Assembly (NCBI GenBank): GCA_043760535.1
Contig: JAYUOV010000020.1
Location: 1 to 6,787, forward strand
From: JAZKFT01 sp043760535
GTDB taxonomy: Bacteria; Bacteroidota; Bacteroidia; Chitinophagales; Chitinophagaceae
DNA length: 6,787 nt
Reading direction: 5' to 3'
Shown: in pieces, positions 1 to 5,764 of the stretch
Layout of the letters: each line of letters starts with the position of its first letter
Numbering within the stretch: position 1 is the stretch's first letter
Notes under the pieces: model-generated
What the model was told of the DNA's origin: nothing
What the model saw: only the letters and a program-made list of their open reading frames with translations
Databases searched by the model: none
Position numbers and translations under genes: made by a program

Positions 1-311
1 GTCGCCAATGTCGCCTCATAGCAGTTCAATTGCCGGGCTAAAAATAAAAATCTGTCTTCATCCAAACCCATTCGTTTTATCCGTGCTGCTATACGTCAAG
101 CCGCACTAAAAGCTTTTTAAATAATCTGGTACTACTTTGATTTTAGTTTAATTGATAACAGATTCCATTTCGTTGCGTTTTCTATTTGGTTGTTATCGTT
201 GAATAATTCCCAAAAGCGGCACAGAGAAAGCCCAAATAATAATTGTACTTTGTGCTATCTCCCTATTTTTGCCCTCATTAAATATGGCTCTATTACCTCG
301 GGCTTACGAAT
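1..311. other. Left-edge region without a convincing gene
   Basis: I see no supported gene here. A short open stretch runs on the plus strand from the window edge to a stop at 107-109, and another reads to a stop at 118-120 but is interrupted by TAG at 19-21; neither has a recognisable protein sequence. Bases 121-260 are AT-rich. A 7-bp inverted repeat (GATAACA at 154-160, TGTTATC at 191-197) is too short and too widely spaced to interpret. The promoter of ccmC, if it has its own, would be here, but no clear Bacteroidota TAnnTTTG box with a correctly spaced upstream TTG is visible. Confidence 0.5.
2..14 (-). repeat. Dispersed repeat fragment, inverted copy of 3239-3251
   Basis: The 13-mer GCGACATTGGCGA is read on the minus strand here and on the plus strand at 3239-3251. 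The flanks are also similar (CTATGAG before it on the minus strand here, CTGATGGA before the other copy). The repeat seems to be cut by the window edge, so its full extent is unknown. Confidence 0.5.
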
Positions 312-986
312 ATGATGAAACTTTCCTGGTGGAAAATACTGAGCATCGTTTGTCTTGTTTACGCCGTTATAGGCGGTATGCTCTTGCCTGTTCCGGCAAA
401 GCCTATTGTAAACGAAAGCATCCGCAACCTGTACTACCATGTGCCCATGTGGTTTAGCATGATGGTGCTGTTTTTTACCTCTGTTGTGTACGCCATCCGA
501 TACCTTCGTAATGGTAAACTGGTGGAAGATATTTATGCCCACCGCTTTGCACAAACAGGTATGGTATTGGGTTTTCTGGGTATTACTACTGGAGCCATGT
601 GGGCCACATACACCTGGGGGGCTCCGTGGAGTAACGACATTAAACAAATATTAGCGGCAGTAGCCCTGCTCATTTATGCCGCCTATTTTATACTTCGTGG
701 TTCCATTACCGATATTGATAAACGGGCAAGGGTAAGTGCGGTGTACAATATTTTTGCCTGTGCCATGCTATTCCCCACTTTATTTATAATACCACGCTTG
801 TACGAAAGCCTGCACCCTGGAGGCGAGGGCAATCCTGCCATTGGTCAGGGTGATATTGACCCATTAATGCGGATGGTTTTTTGGCCCGCCGTTTTAGGTT
901 GGACGCTGCTCGGCGTTTGGATAACTACATTACACATAAGGCTGCAAAAACTGGCCGATAAAAATATTTTAAATGAAAGCAAATAA
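312..986 (+). CDS. ccmC: Cytochrome c maturation heme-handling protein CcmC
   Basis: This 224-residue inner-membrane protein belongs to the CcmC/CcsA heme-handling family, which presents heme on the outer face of the membrane and loads it onto CcmE for attachment to c-type cytochromes. About six membrane segments can be seen (near residues 8-24, 45-64, 80-96, 112-130, 143-160 and 188-208). The tryptophan-rich WWD region lies at residues 97-109, with W97, W102, W106 and D109. H43 (in YYHVPMWF) and H168 (in SLHPGG) flank it and match the two heme-ligand histidines known in the family. The length is close to usual. The start is the first of two adjacent ATG codons; no strong Shine-Dalgarno sequence is visible, which is normal for Bacteroidota. 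The stop overlaps the next gene by 14 bp, indicating co-transcription. No ccmA, ccmB, ccmE or ccmF is in the window. Confidence 0.9.
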   Translation: MMKLSWWKILSIVCLVYAVIGGMLLPVPAKPIVNESIRNLYYHVPMWFSMMVLFFTSVVYAIRYLRNGKLVEDIYAHRFAQTGMVLGFLGITTGAMWATYTWGAPWSNDIKQILAAVALLIYAAYFILRGSITDIDKRARVSAVYNIFACAMLFPTLFIIPRLYESLHPGGEGNPAIGQGDIDPLMRMVFWPAVLGWTLLGVWITTLHIRLQKLADKNILNESK

Positions 987-1347
987 TAAGGTAAAAGGTT
1001 TAGGGTTTAAGGTTGAGGGTGTAGCGTTCAGAGTTCAGCGTATGGCATTTGGCTCCAAAGGTGCTATTTTAAAAACGGCACTGCTCTTCATGGTGGTATT
1101 TACTGGTTTTGCGGCTTACGCCGATGTACCACCGCCAACAAAAATAACGCCTGATACAACCCTGAAAGCGGCTGGTTTCAATAGTATGAAAGATGTGTAT
1201 GCACAACCTGTAGAAATGGCTACTGGAATGCGTAGCAATGGAAAAATTTACGTAGTTGTAGCTGTGCTGAGCATGGTTTTAATAGGACTTATTATCTACC
1301 TTGTTACATTAGATAGAAAAATTTCGAAACTGGAAAAAGAAAAATAA
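973..1347 (+). CDS. CcmD-like small membrane protein with repeat-derived N-terminus
   Basis: The C-terminal part (residues 86-124, from MRSNGKIYVVV to the end) matches what I know of Bacteroidota CcmD-like proteins: one membrane segment at about 91-112, then a charged tail ending DRKISKLEKEK. CcmD proteins assist CcmC and CcmE in heme transfer. Residues 31-50 form a hydrophobic signal-like stretch ending AYA before DVPPP, a plausible cleavage site. The first 23 residues are unusual: they are translated from a TTTAGGG-like repeat (988-1040) and are rich in K, V, G and F. Family members as I recall them are about 60-80 residues, against 124 here. The ATG at 973 overlaps ccmC by 14 bp; an in-frame ATG at 1042 would give 101 residues and start just before the signal-like segment, so the true start is uncertain. 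Position directly after ccmC supports the role. Confidence 0.75.
   Translation: MKANNKVKGLGFKVEGVAFRVQRMAFGSKGAILKTALLFMVVFTGFAAYADVPPPTKITPDTTLKAAGFNSMKDVYAQPVEMATGMRSNGKIYVVVAVLSMVLIGLIIYLVTLDRKISKLEKEK
988..1040 (+). repeat. Degenerate TTTAGGG-like word array inside the CcmD-like gene
   Basis: The stretch is built of related short words: AAGGT, AAAGGTTTAGGG, TTTAAGGTTGAGGG, then GTTCAGAGTTCAGCG. It starts just after the ccmC stop codon and stays open in the frame of the next gene. Similar G-rich purine words recur at 3451-3510 and at 6748-6780. Confidence 0.6.
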
Positions 1348-1655
1348 ACAGTTCCTTTTTCGGTTCGTGGAGACAACAATGCCCTTAACCTAAAATAATT
1401 CAATCCTGTGAACTTTCTAAAAATATCAAGACACACCACAATCACTCCTTTAGGGGACAGGGGCAACCAAAACCCAGATGCCTAAGTTAAGAGCATTCGT
1501 GGAGACAAGAGCCGAAATGTGAACAATAGTCATTTGTCAATGGGTTAATAGTGATTGGCATAATTGTTATCCTGATAATTCAATGACTCAATGACTTTTT
1601 ACTCGCTGACCAGTAACCACTTTTAAACGATTGCCAAACCATAAAATTAAAAACT
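1348..1655. other. Repeat-containing gap between the ccm genes and glutamate dehydrogenase
   Basis: No gene is visible in these 308 bases. The left half contains a direct and inverted repeat pair bracketing about 130 bp (separate entry). The right half is AT-rich with repeated words of the CAATGAC type (for example TCAATGACTCAATGAC near 1580). The glutamate dehydrogenase promoter must lie here, but I find no confident box. No intrinsic terminator for the ccm genes is evident. Confidence 0.6.
1364..1508. repeat. Direct and inverted repeats bracketing a 145-bp segment
   Basis: The 13-mer TTCGTGGAGACAA occurs at 1364-1376 and again at 1496-1508 in the same orientation. In addition AATGCCCTTAAC at 1378-1389 is the inverse of GTTAAGAGCATT at 1486-1497 with 11 of 12 bases matching. 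The interior has no coding sequence. It may be a small non-autonomous element or a pair of dispersed repeat copies. Confidence 0.5.
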
Positions 1656-3077
1656 ATGTCTTCAGTAAATGGCTACAGCTTTTTTGCCAGTGTAGAAAAA
1701 AGTTTCGACAAAGCCTCTAAATTTACCACCATAACGCCTGGTATTTTAGAGCAGATTAAACAATGCAATGCTGTCTATCAGATTCGTTTCCCTATTAAAA
1801 GAGACGATGGCAGCATTGAAGTAATAGAGGCATACCGAGTGCAGCACAGCCAGCACAAAAGTCCTTGCAAAGGCGGTATCCGTTTTAGCGATGCCGTAAA
1901 TCAGGATGAGGTAATGGCACTTGCTGCACTAATGACTTACAAATGTGCCATTGTAAATGTACCTTTTGGTGGTGGTAAGGGCGGTATTAAAATAAACCCT
2001 CGCAGCTACAGTGTGTACGAGCTTGAAAAAATTACCCGCCGCTACACATCGGAGTTGGTTAAAAAAAACTTTATAGGCCCAGGTGTGGATGTACCGGCCC
2101 CCGATTACGGCACCGGCGAACGAGAAATGAGCTGGATTGTAGATACGTACCAATCGCTTCGCCCCGGCGAAATAGACAGTGCAGGTTGTGTTACTGGTAA
2201 GCCCATTTCGCAAGGCGGTGTACGAGGCCGTAAAGAAGCTACCGGCCTCGGTGTTTTCTTTGGCATAAAAGAAGTGTGCAACATGGAAGCCGAAATGGCA
2301 AAGCTAGGCCTTACTTTAGGTGTAGAAGGTAAGCGTGTAGTAGTGCAGGGGCTTGGTAATGTGGGCTATCATAGTGCATTGTTTTTTCAGCAGGCAGGGG
2401 CTTTAGTAGTAGGCCTGGCAGAGTACGAAGGTGCAATATGGAGCAACGAAGGATTGGATATAGATGCTGTATTTAACCACCGCAAAACCACTGGTTCTAT
2501 TTTAAATTTCCCGGGTAGTACCAACTTTGCCAACAGTGCCGATGCATTAGAAATGGAATGCGATATTTTAATACCTGCCGCATTAGAAAATGTAATTAAT
2601 AAAGATAATGCCGGAAGTATAAAAGCAAAGATTATTGGCGAAGCTGCTAACGGCCCTTTAACACCCGATGCGGATGATATACTTACCCAAAAAGGTGTGT
2701 TGGTAATACCAGATATGTACCTCAATGCAGGTGGCGTAACCGTATCGTATTTTGAATGGCTAAAAAACCTGAGCCATGTACGCTACGGCCGTATGGAAAA
2801 GCGTTTTAATGAAAGTATGAATACCCATATACTGGGCCAAATAGAAGGCCTAACCGGAAAAACCGTGAGCCAGAAAGAAAGGGAATTTATACTGCATGGT
2901 GCCGATGAAGTAGATCTGGTTCGCAGCGGGCTAGAAGAAACCATGATTACTGCTACTAGAGAAATTATGGACTGCTGGCGTGCTAACCCCGAAATAGAAA
3001 ATATGCGTACTGCAGCTTTTGTGGTAGCCATTAATAAAGTAGGTACTACTTATGCAGAGTTGGGTATTTTTCCTTAG
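1656..3077 (+). CDS. Glutamate dehydrogenase (Glu/Leu/Phe/Val dehydrogenase family)
   Basis: This cytoplasmic enzyme of 473 residues interconverts glutamate and 2-oxoglutarate plus ammonia using NAD(P). The N-terminal substrate domain has K72 in KGGIRF, K96 in MTYK and the catalytic K108 in the family signature PFGGGKGGI (103-111). D150 in PAPDYGTG matches the catalytic aspartate. The Rossmann domain follows, with its dinucleotide motif GLGNVG at 232-237, and S364 in NAGGVTVSYFEW fits a glutamate-binding serine, favouring glutamate over leucine or phenylalanine. E256 in LAEYEG, near the end of the second Rossmann strand, hints at NAD over NADP, weakly. The protein is longer than many bacterial enzymes (about 410-450) but fits the Bacteroidota form as I recall it, and looks intact. 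The ATG is preceded by an A-rich leader. A terminator follows, and the gene faces the 5-oxoprolinase operon tail to tail. Confidence 0.95.
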   Translation: MSSVNGYSFFASVEKSFDKASKFTTITPGILEQIKQCNAVYQIRFPIKRDDGSIEVIEAYRVQHSQHKSPCKGGIRFSDAVNQDEVMALAALMTYKCAIVNVPFGGGKGGIKINPRSYSVYELEKITRRYTSELVKKNFIGPGVDVPAPDYGTGEREMSWIVDTYQSLRPGEIDSAGCVTGKPISQGGVRGRKEATGLGVFFGIKEVCNMEAEMAKLGLTLGVEGKRVVVQGLGNVGYHSALFFQQAGALVVGLAEYEGAIWSNEGLDIDAVFNHRKTTGSILNFPGSTNFANSADALEMECDILIPAALENVINKDNAGSIKAKIIGEAANGPLTPDADDILTQKGVLVIPDMYLNAGGVTVSYFEWLKNLSHVRYGRMEKRFNESMNTHILGQIEGLTGKTVSQKEREFILHGADEVDLVRSGLEETMITATREIMDCWRANPEIENMRTAAFVVAINKVGTTYAELGIFP

Positions 3078-3081
3078 AGCC

Positions 3082-3123
3082 AGTATGTAGATATTAGTAT
3101 TAAGTATGTAGATATTAGAATTG
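3082..3123 (+). repeat. Two-copy 21-bp tandem repeat after the glutamate dehydrogenase gene
   Basis: Bases 3082-3102 and 3103-3123 are adjacent 21-bp units matching at 19 positions, with the core AGTATGTAGATATTAG identical in both. They start four bases after the stop codon and end just before the terminator stem, so they would be in the transcript's 3' untranslated region. Confidence 0.85.
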
Positions 3124-3128
3124 AGATT

Positions 3129-3157
3129 AGCCCTGCCAATTTTGGCGGGGCTTTTTT
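3129..3157 (+). terminator. Intrinsic terminator of the glutamate dehydrogenase gene
   Basis: AGCCCTGCC (3129-3137) pairs with GGCGGGGCT (3144-3152) as a 9-bp GC-rich stem with one G-T wobble and a six-base AATTTT loop. A run of six T (3152-3157) follows at once. It lies 52 bp after the stop codon. Confidence 0.9.
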
Positions 3158-3206
3158 ATATTCTGTACTACTTACTCTTCGCAGTTTTGATTGCATAGTT
3201 TTTCTT

Positions 3207-3300
3207 TTTTAACCCAGCGAAAGCCGTGCCCTGATGGAGCGACATTGGCGAACGTTGTAAATCCCGTAGCATTACGGGACTCCGTTCAAGGACATACCCT
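3207..3300. repeat. Dispersed repeat with perfect TCCCGTA hairpin
   Basis: The segment includes the 13-mer at 3239-3251 that recurs inverted at 2-14. At 3262-3279 there is a perfect hairpin, TCCCGTA, loop GCAT, TACGGGA. There is no T run after it, so it is not an obvious terminator. The limits given are approximate. The pattern resembles intergenic repeats I associate with Bacteroidota genomes, from memory only. Confidence 0.5.
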
Positions 3301-3339
3301 TGTTCCGCTTCCCTTCTCAAACGCAATGGCATCCATTTC

Positions 3340-3408
3340 CCTTCTCCATTTGGAGAAGGTGCCAAAGGCGGATGAGGCTAGAGAAGGTGGCCAAAGGCCG
3401 GATGAGGC
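3340..3408 (+). repeat. Hairpin followed by two tandem GGCCAAAGGCC-type repeats
   Basis: CCTTCTCC (3340-3347) and GGAGAAGG (3352-3359) form a perfect 8-bp stem with an ATTT loop. The right arm opens the first of two direct repeats: 3353-3378 and 3381-3408, both running GAGAAGGTG to GGATGAGGC. The central part is GCCAAAGGC in the first copy and GGCCAAAGGCC in the second, so the small hairpin is kept in both. This repeat type is widespread in bacterial intergenic DNA. Confidence 0.7.
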
Positions 3409-3455
3409 AGCTACTATTGGGCTTCTAGACTGCGAATAATAAGTGGTTTCGGTTC

Positions 3456-3506
3456 TCAGGGTAAGGAGTTCTGAGGGTTAGGGGTTATCAGGGTAAGGTG
3501 TTCTGA
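3456..3506 (+). repeat. Two direct copies of a 19-bp TCAGGGTAAGG unit
   Basis: Bases 3456-3474 and 3488-3506 are the same 19-mer except for one base (TCAGGGTAAGG, A or T, then GTTCTGA), with a 32-bp period. The spacer GGGTTAGGGGTTA consists of similar words. The composition recalls the array inside the CcmD-like gene. Confidence 0.8.
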
Positions 3507-3576
3507 ACTCATGCCGAACTACTGGCTAATGAGTGAATGTTGGATACTGGAAAGTTTGGTAGCGGGGCTGCACCAG

Positions 3577-3690
3577 GGATAGTAGTGAAAAGCCCGCAAA
3601 GCCGCATTGGGTGCATACATTGCGAAGCTGGAGTGTACGAGATGCGGCTGCGGACTTGTAACGGATAGCCCGCCCGGGTGCCCAAATTTA
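3577..3690. repeat. Structured intergenic repeat element with AGCCCGC arms
   Basis: Two related arms, 3582-3597 and 3658-3673, match at 12 of 16 bases and end in AGCCCGC. Between them AGCCGCAT (3600-3607) pairs perfectly with ATGCGGCT (3642-3649); inside this, GTGCAT (3611-3616) can pair with GTGTAC (3633-3638) with two wobbles. The right flank reads CCCGGGTGCCC and then an AT-rich run. From memory, similar intergenic elements recur in many Bacteroidota genomes, often beside gene ends, but I cannot confirm the family name. It may act as a structured RNA, a bidirectional terminator or a mobile repeat. Boundaries are approximate. Confidence 0.5.
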
Positions 3691-3776
3691 TATTTTTGGT
3701 TTTATGCGTTGCGTGGTACAATCAATGACCAATTGACCCATTTTCACGGTTTCCCCGCTCGTAAAATTTCACCGGG

Positions 3777-4955
3777 TTAAACAAATGCAATAAAACCCAT
3801 CCAGCCCATAACTGCTACCACCAGCCAGCCCAAAAGCCGGAGCCACCATGGGTGCCGGTAGTTGCCAAACAATTTTGTGCGATGGCTGGCCAGCAACATC
3901 AGGCCCAATGAAACTGGCAAAATGAGCCCGTTTAAAGCCCCGGCAGCAATCAAGATTTCTTTGGGTGGCTTTTGAATAAAAGCAAATAAAATGGTGGATA
4001 AAATGATAAAGCCCATAATGAGTAACCGATTATTCTTCTGTAGCCAGGGATGAAAAGTATAGAGGAAAGAAACCGATGTATATGCTGCCCCTACTACAGA
4101 TGTGATGGCAGCCGCCCACAACACCAGCCCAAAAATACTGCGGCCAATATTGCCTGCAGCCGAACTAAAAACGGTTTCGGCTGGGTTAGTATCGCTTAGT
4201 AACACACCTGCCGCCACCACACCTAGAGCTGCTAAAAACAGTAGTATCCGCATGGTGCTTGCCATTACAATACCAAGTATGCTGCCACGGTTTATTTGTG
4301 GCAATGCGGCTTCGCCGATAGTGCCACTATCTAACAAGCGGTGGGCACCGGCAAAGCTAATATACCCACCCACAGTACCACCCACCAATGTTATAATGGC
4401 TTTGGTATTAATTACCTGCGGCATTATGGTATGTTTTAAAGCAGCCATTACTGGGGGGTGCGATTGTAAAGCCACAAACAATGTAAGTAGCAACATTGCC
4501 ACCCCCAATATTTTAGTAAACACATCCATGCTTTTACTAAACTCTTTAAACCAAAAAATAAACAATGCAATAACACCACTAACGATGGCTCCGTAGGTTG
4601 TATCTATACCTGTAATAACATGCATGCCAAGGCCGCAGCCACCAATGTTACCAATGTTAAATGCAATGCCGCCCAGTACTACTAAAATGGCAAGTACATA
4701 ACCTGCACCGGGTACTACTTTATTGGCTAAATCTTGAGCCCGTAAACCGCTTATACAAATGATACGCCAAATGTTTAACTGGGCAGCAATATCCAGCAAT
4801 ATAGAAATAAGTATAACAAAGCCAAAGCTAGTAAATAGCTGCTGGGTAAACACAGTTGTTTGGGTAATAAATCCGGGGCCAATAGCCGAAGTAGCCATTA
4901 AAAATGCTGCCCCAATGCTAGTGGCATACTTTTTGTCGAATATTTTTGATTTCAA
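3777..4955 (-). CDS. NRAMP-family transporter of the 5-oxoprolinase operon (YcsG-like)
   Basis: This 392-residue protein is mostly hydrophobic, with about ten or eleven membrane segments, and has NRAMP-like layout. The first segment holds SAIGPGF (23-29) where metal transporters have the DPGN motif, so both the aspartate and asparagine ligands are missing. The sixth segment reads GGTVGGYISFAGAHR (192-206), with GGY where metal transporters have MPH. Classical manganese or iron transport is therefore unlikely. Bacillus subtilis ycsG, a relative, also sits beside ycsF (pxpA). I infer that the substrate may be 5-oxoproline or a related compound; no substrate is shown by the sequence. The start is TTG, 38 bp inside pxpA; a stop lies five codons upstream in this frame, and the next ATG (4898) would remove the conserved first segment. 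The last gene of the operon; no clear terminator follows. Confidence 0.85.
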   Translation of the reverse strand: MKSKIFDKKYATSIGAAFLMATSAIGPGFITQTTVFTQQLFTSFGFVILISILLDIAAQLNIWRIICISGLRAQDLANKVVPGAGYVLAILVVLGGIAFNIGNIGGCGLGMHVITGIDTTYGAIVSGVIALFIFWFKEFSKSMDVFTKILGVAMLLLTLFVALQSHPPVMAALKHTIMPQVINTKAIITLVGGTVGGYISFAGAHRLLDSGTIGEAALPQINRGSILGIVMASTMRILLFLAALGVVAAGVLLSDTNPAETVFSSAAGNIGRSIFGLVLWAAAITSVVGAAYTSVSFLYTFHPWLQKNNRLLIMGFIILSTILFAFIQKPPKEILIAAGALNGLILPVSLGLMLLASHRTKLFGNYRHPWWLRLLGWLVVAVMGWMGFIAFV

Positions 4956-5679
4956 TATGATGGACTTTTAATTGTTGGTGAATTGCCTGAGCAAAGGCTA
5001 CTGCATGTACACCATCTCCATGAATGCAAATGGTGGCTGCTTTTATGGCTAATGTAATGCCATCCTGTGTTGTAACAGATTGATTCTGTATCATTTGCAG
5101 TACTTGCTCTCCTGCTATGTGGGTTTCGGTTATTAAAGCGCCGGGTTGAGAGCGGGGTGTTAGCGAACCATCATTCTGATACGTTCTGTCTGCAAAAACT
5201 TCGCTTACCGCTTTTAAACCTATCGCTTCTGCTTCGCAAACAAGATGGCTGCCGCTAAGCCCATATACCAAAAGATTTTGATCAAAGTCTTTGATGGCTT
5301 TTACCAAAATACGGCTCAGGTTCTTGTTTTTGGCAGCCATGTTATACAATGCCCCATGTGGTTTTACATGGTGCATAATACAGCCCATGGAAAAGGCTAT
5401 TGTAACAAAATAATATAGCTGCTCACTTACCAAATCATAGAGCATTTTATCATCCCAATATTGTTCTTTTCTGCCAAAATTTTCTTTATCAAAAAATGAT
5501 GGGTGGGCACCTGCGGCCACATTGTTTTTTAAACATAATGCTACTGTTTTTTTAATCGTTTCATCATTGCCTGCATGATAGCCACAAGCAATATTGGCCG
5601 ATGAAATAAATGGCATGATTAAAGCGTCCGTTTTCATGCCTTCGCCCATGTCGCAGTTAAGGTCTATTTGTAGTGGCAT
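4918..5679 (-). CDS. pxpA: 5-oxoprolinase subunit A (LamB/YcsF family)
   Basis: PxpA is one of three subunits of the cytoplasmic ATP-dependent 5-oxoprolinase PxpABC, which hydrolyses 5-oxoproline to glutamate. The 253 residues match the family's usual length of about 245-255. Conserved blocks in order are DLNCDMGEG (6-13, acidic and likely metal or substrate binding), NIACGYHAGN (29-38), GAHPSF (57-62), VKPHGALYN (105-112, with neighbours), FADRTY (162-167) and ICIHGDGVHA (217-226). All are intact. It starts with ATG, without a clear Shine-Dalgarno sequence. pxpC ends 85 bp upstream on the same strand, and the transporter begins inside the last 38 bp of this gene. The pairing with pxpC and a YcsG-like transporter repeats the known gene neighbourhood, which makes the assignment strong. 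Confidence 0.95.
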   Translation of the reverse strand: MPLQIDLNCDMGEGMKTDALIMPFISSANIACGYHAGNDETIKKTVALCLKNNVAAGAHPSFFDKENFGRKEQYWDDKMLYDLVSEQLYYFVTIAFSMGCIMHHVKPHGALYNMAAKNKNLSRILVKAIKDFDQNLLVYGLSGSHLVCEAEAIGLKAVSEVFADRTYQNDGSLTPRSQPGALITETHIAGEQVLQMIQNQSVTTQDGITLAIKAATICIHGDGVHAVAFAQAIHQQLKVHHIEIKNIRQKVCH

Positions 5680-5764
5680 TGGTGGTGTTTTAAGTATGTG
5701 ATTACTGCTAAAACCTATAAAGCCTTATCGCCCGTTTAAAATAAATTCATGTATAAAATACACC
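5680..5764 (-). other. Gap between pxpC and pxpA
   Basis: This 85-bp AT-rich spacer is longer than usual for a tight operon. I see no terminator, no clear promoter box and no ribosome-binding site. A short GTAT-TTT-ATAC palindrome just after the pxpC stop is too small to interpret. Confidence 0.4.

Noticed and set aside
8..109. Possible end of a plus-strand gene at the left edge
   Set aside because: The frame is short, has no recognisable sequence and overlaps a dispersed repeat fragment.
246..252. TACTTTG as a -7 promoter box before ccmC (also at 133-139)
   Set aside because: It lacks one base of the TAnnTTTG spacing and has no TTG at the proper distance upstream.
3168..3365. Open frame of 65 codons on the minus strand
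   Set aside because: It is the antisense of the same repeats and has no protein-like features.
3191..3439. Open frame of 82 codons on the plus strand
   Set aside because: It runs across the hairpin repeat and the GGCCAAAGGCC repeats; its protein sequence is the translation of repeat DNA with no recognisable domain.
3509..3721. Open frame of 70 codons on the minus strand
   Set aside because: It covers the structured AGCCCGC element. Such frames are often annotated as small hypothetical proteins, but the nucleic acid structure explains the sequence better.
3723..3737. TCAAT/ATTGA palindrome as a terminator for the minus-strand operon
   Set aside because: The stem is five AT-rich pairs with no T run on the transcribed side.
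4102..4596. Open frame of 164 codons on the plus strand
   Set aside because: It lies wholly antisense to the transporter gene, whose protein sequence is clearly family-like.
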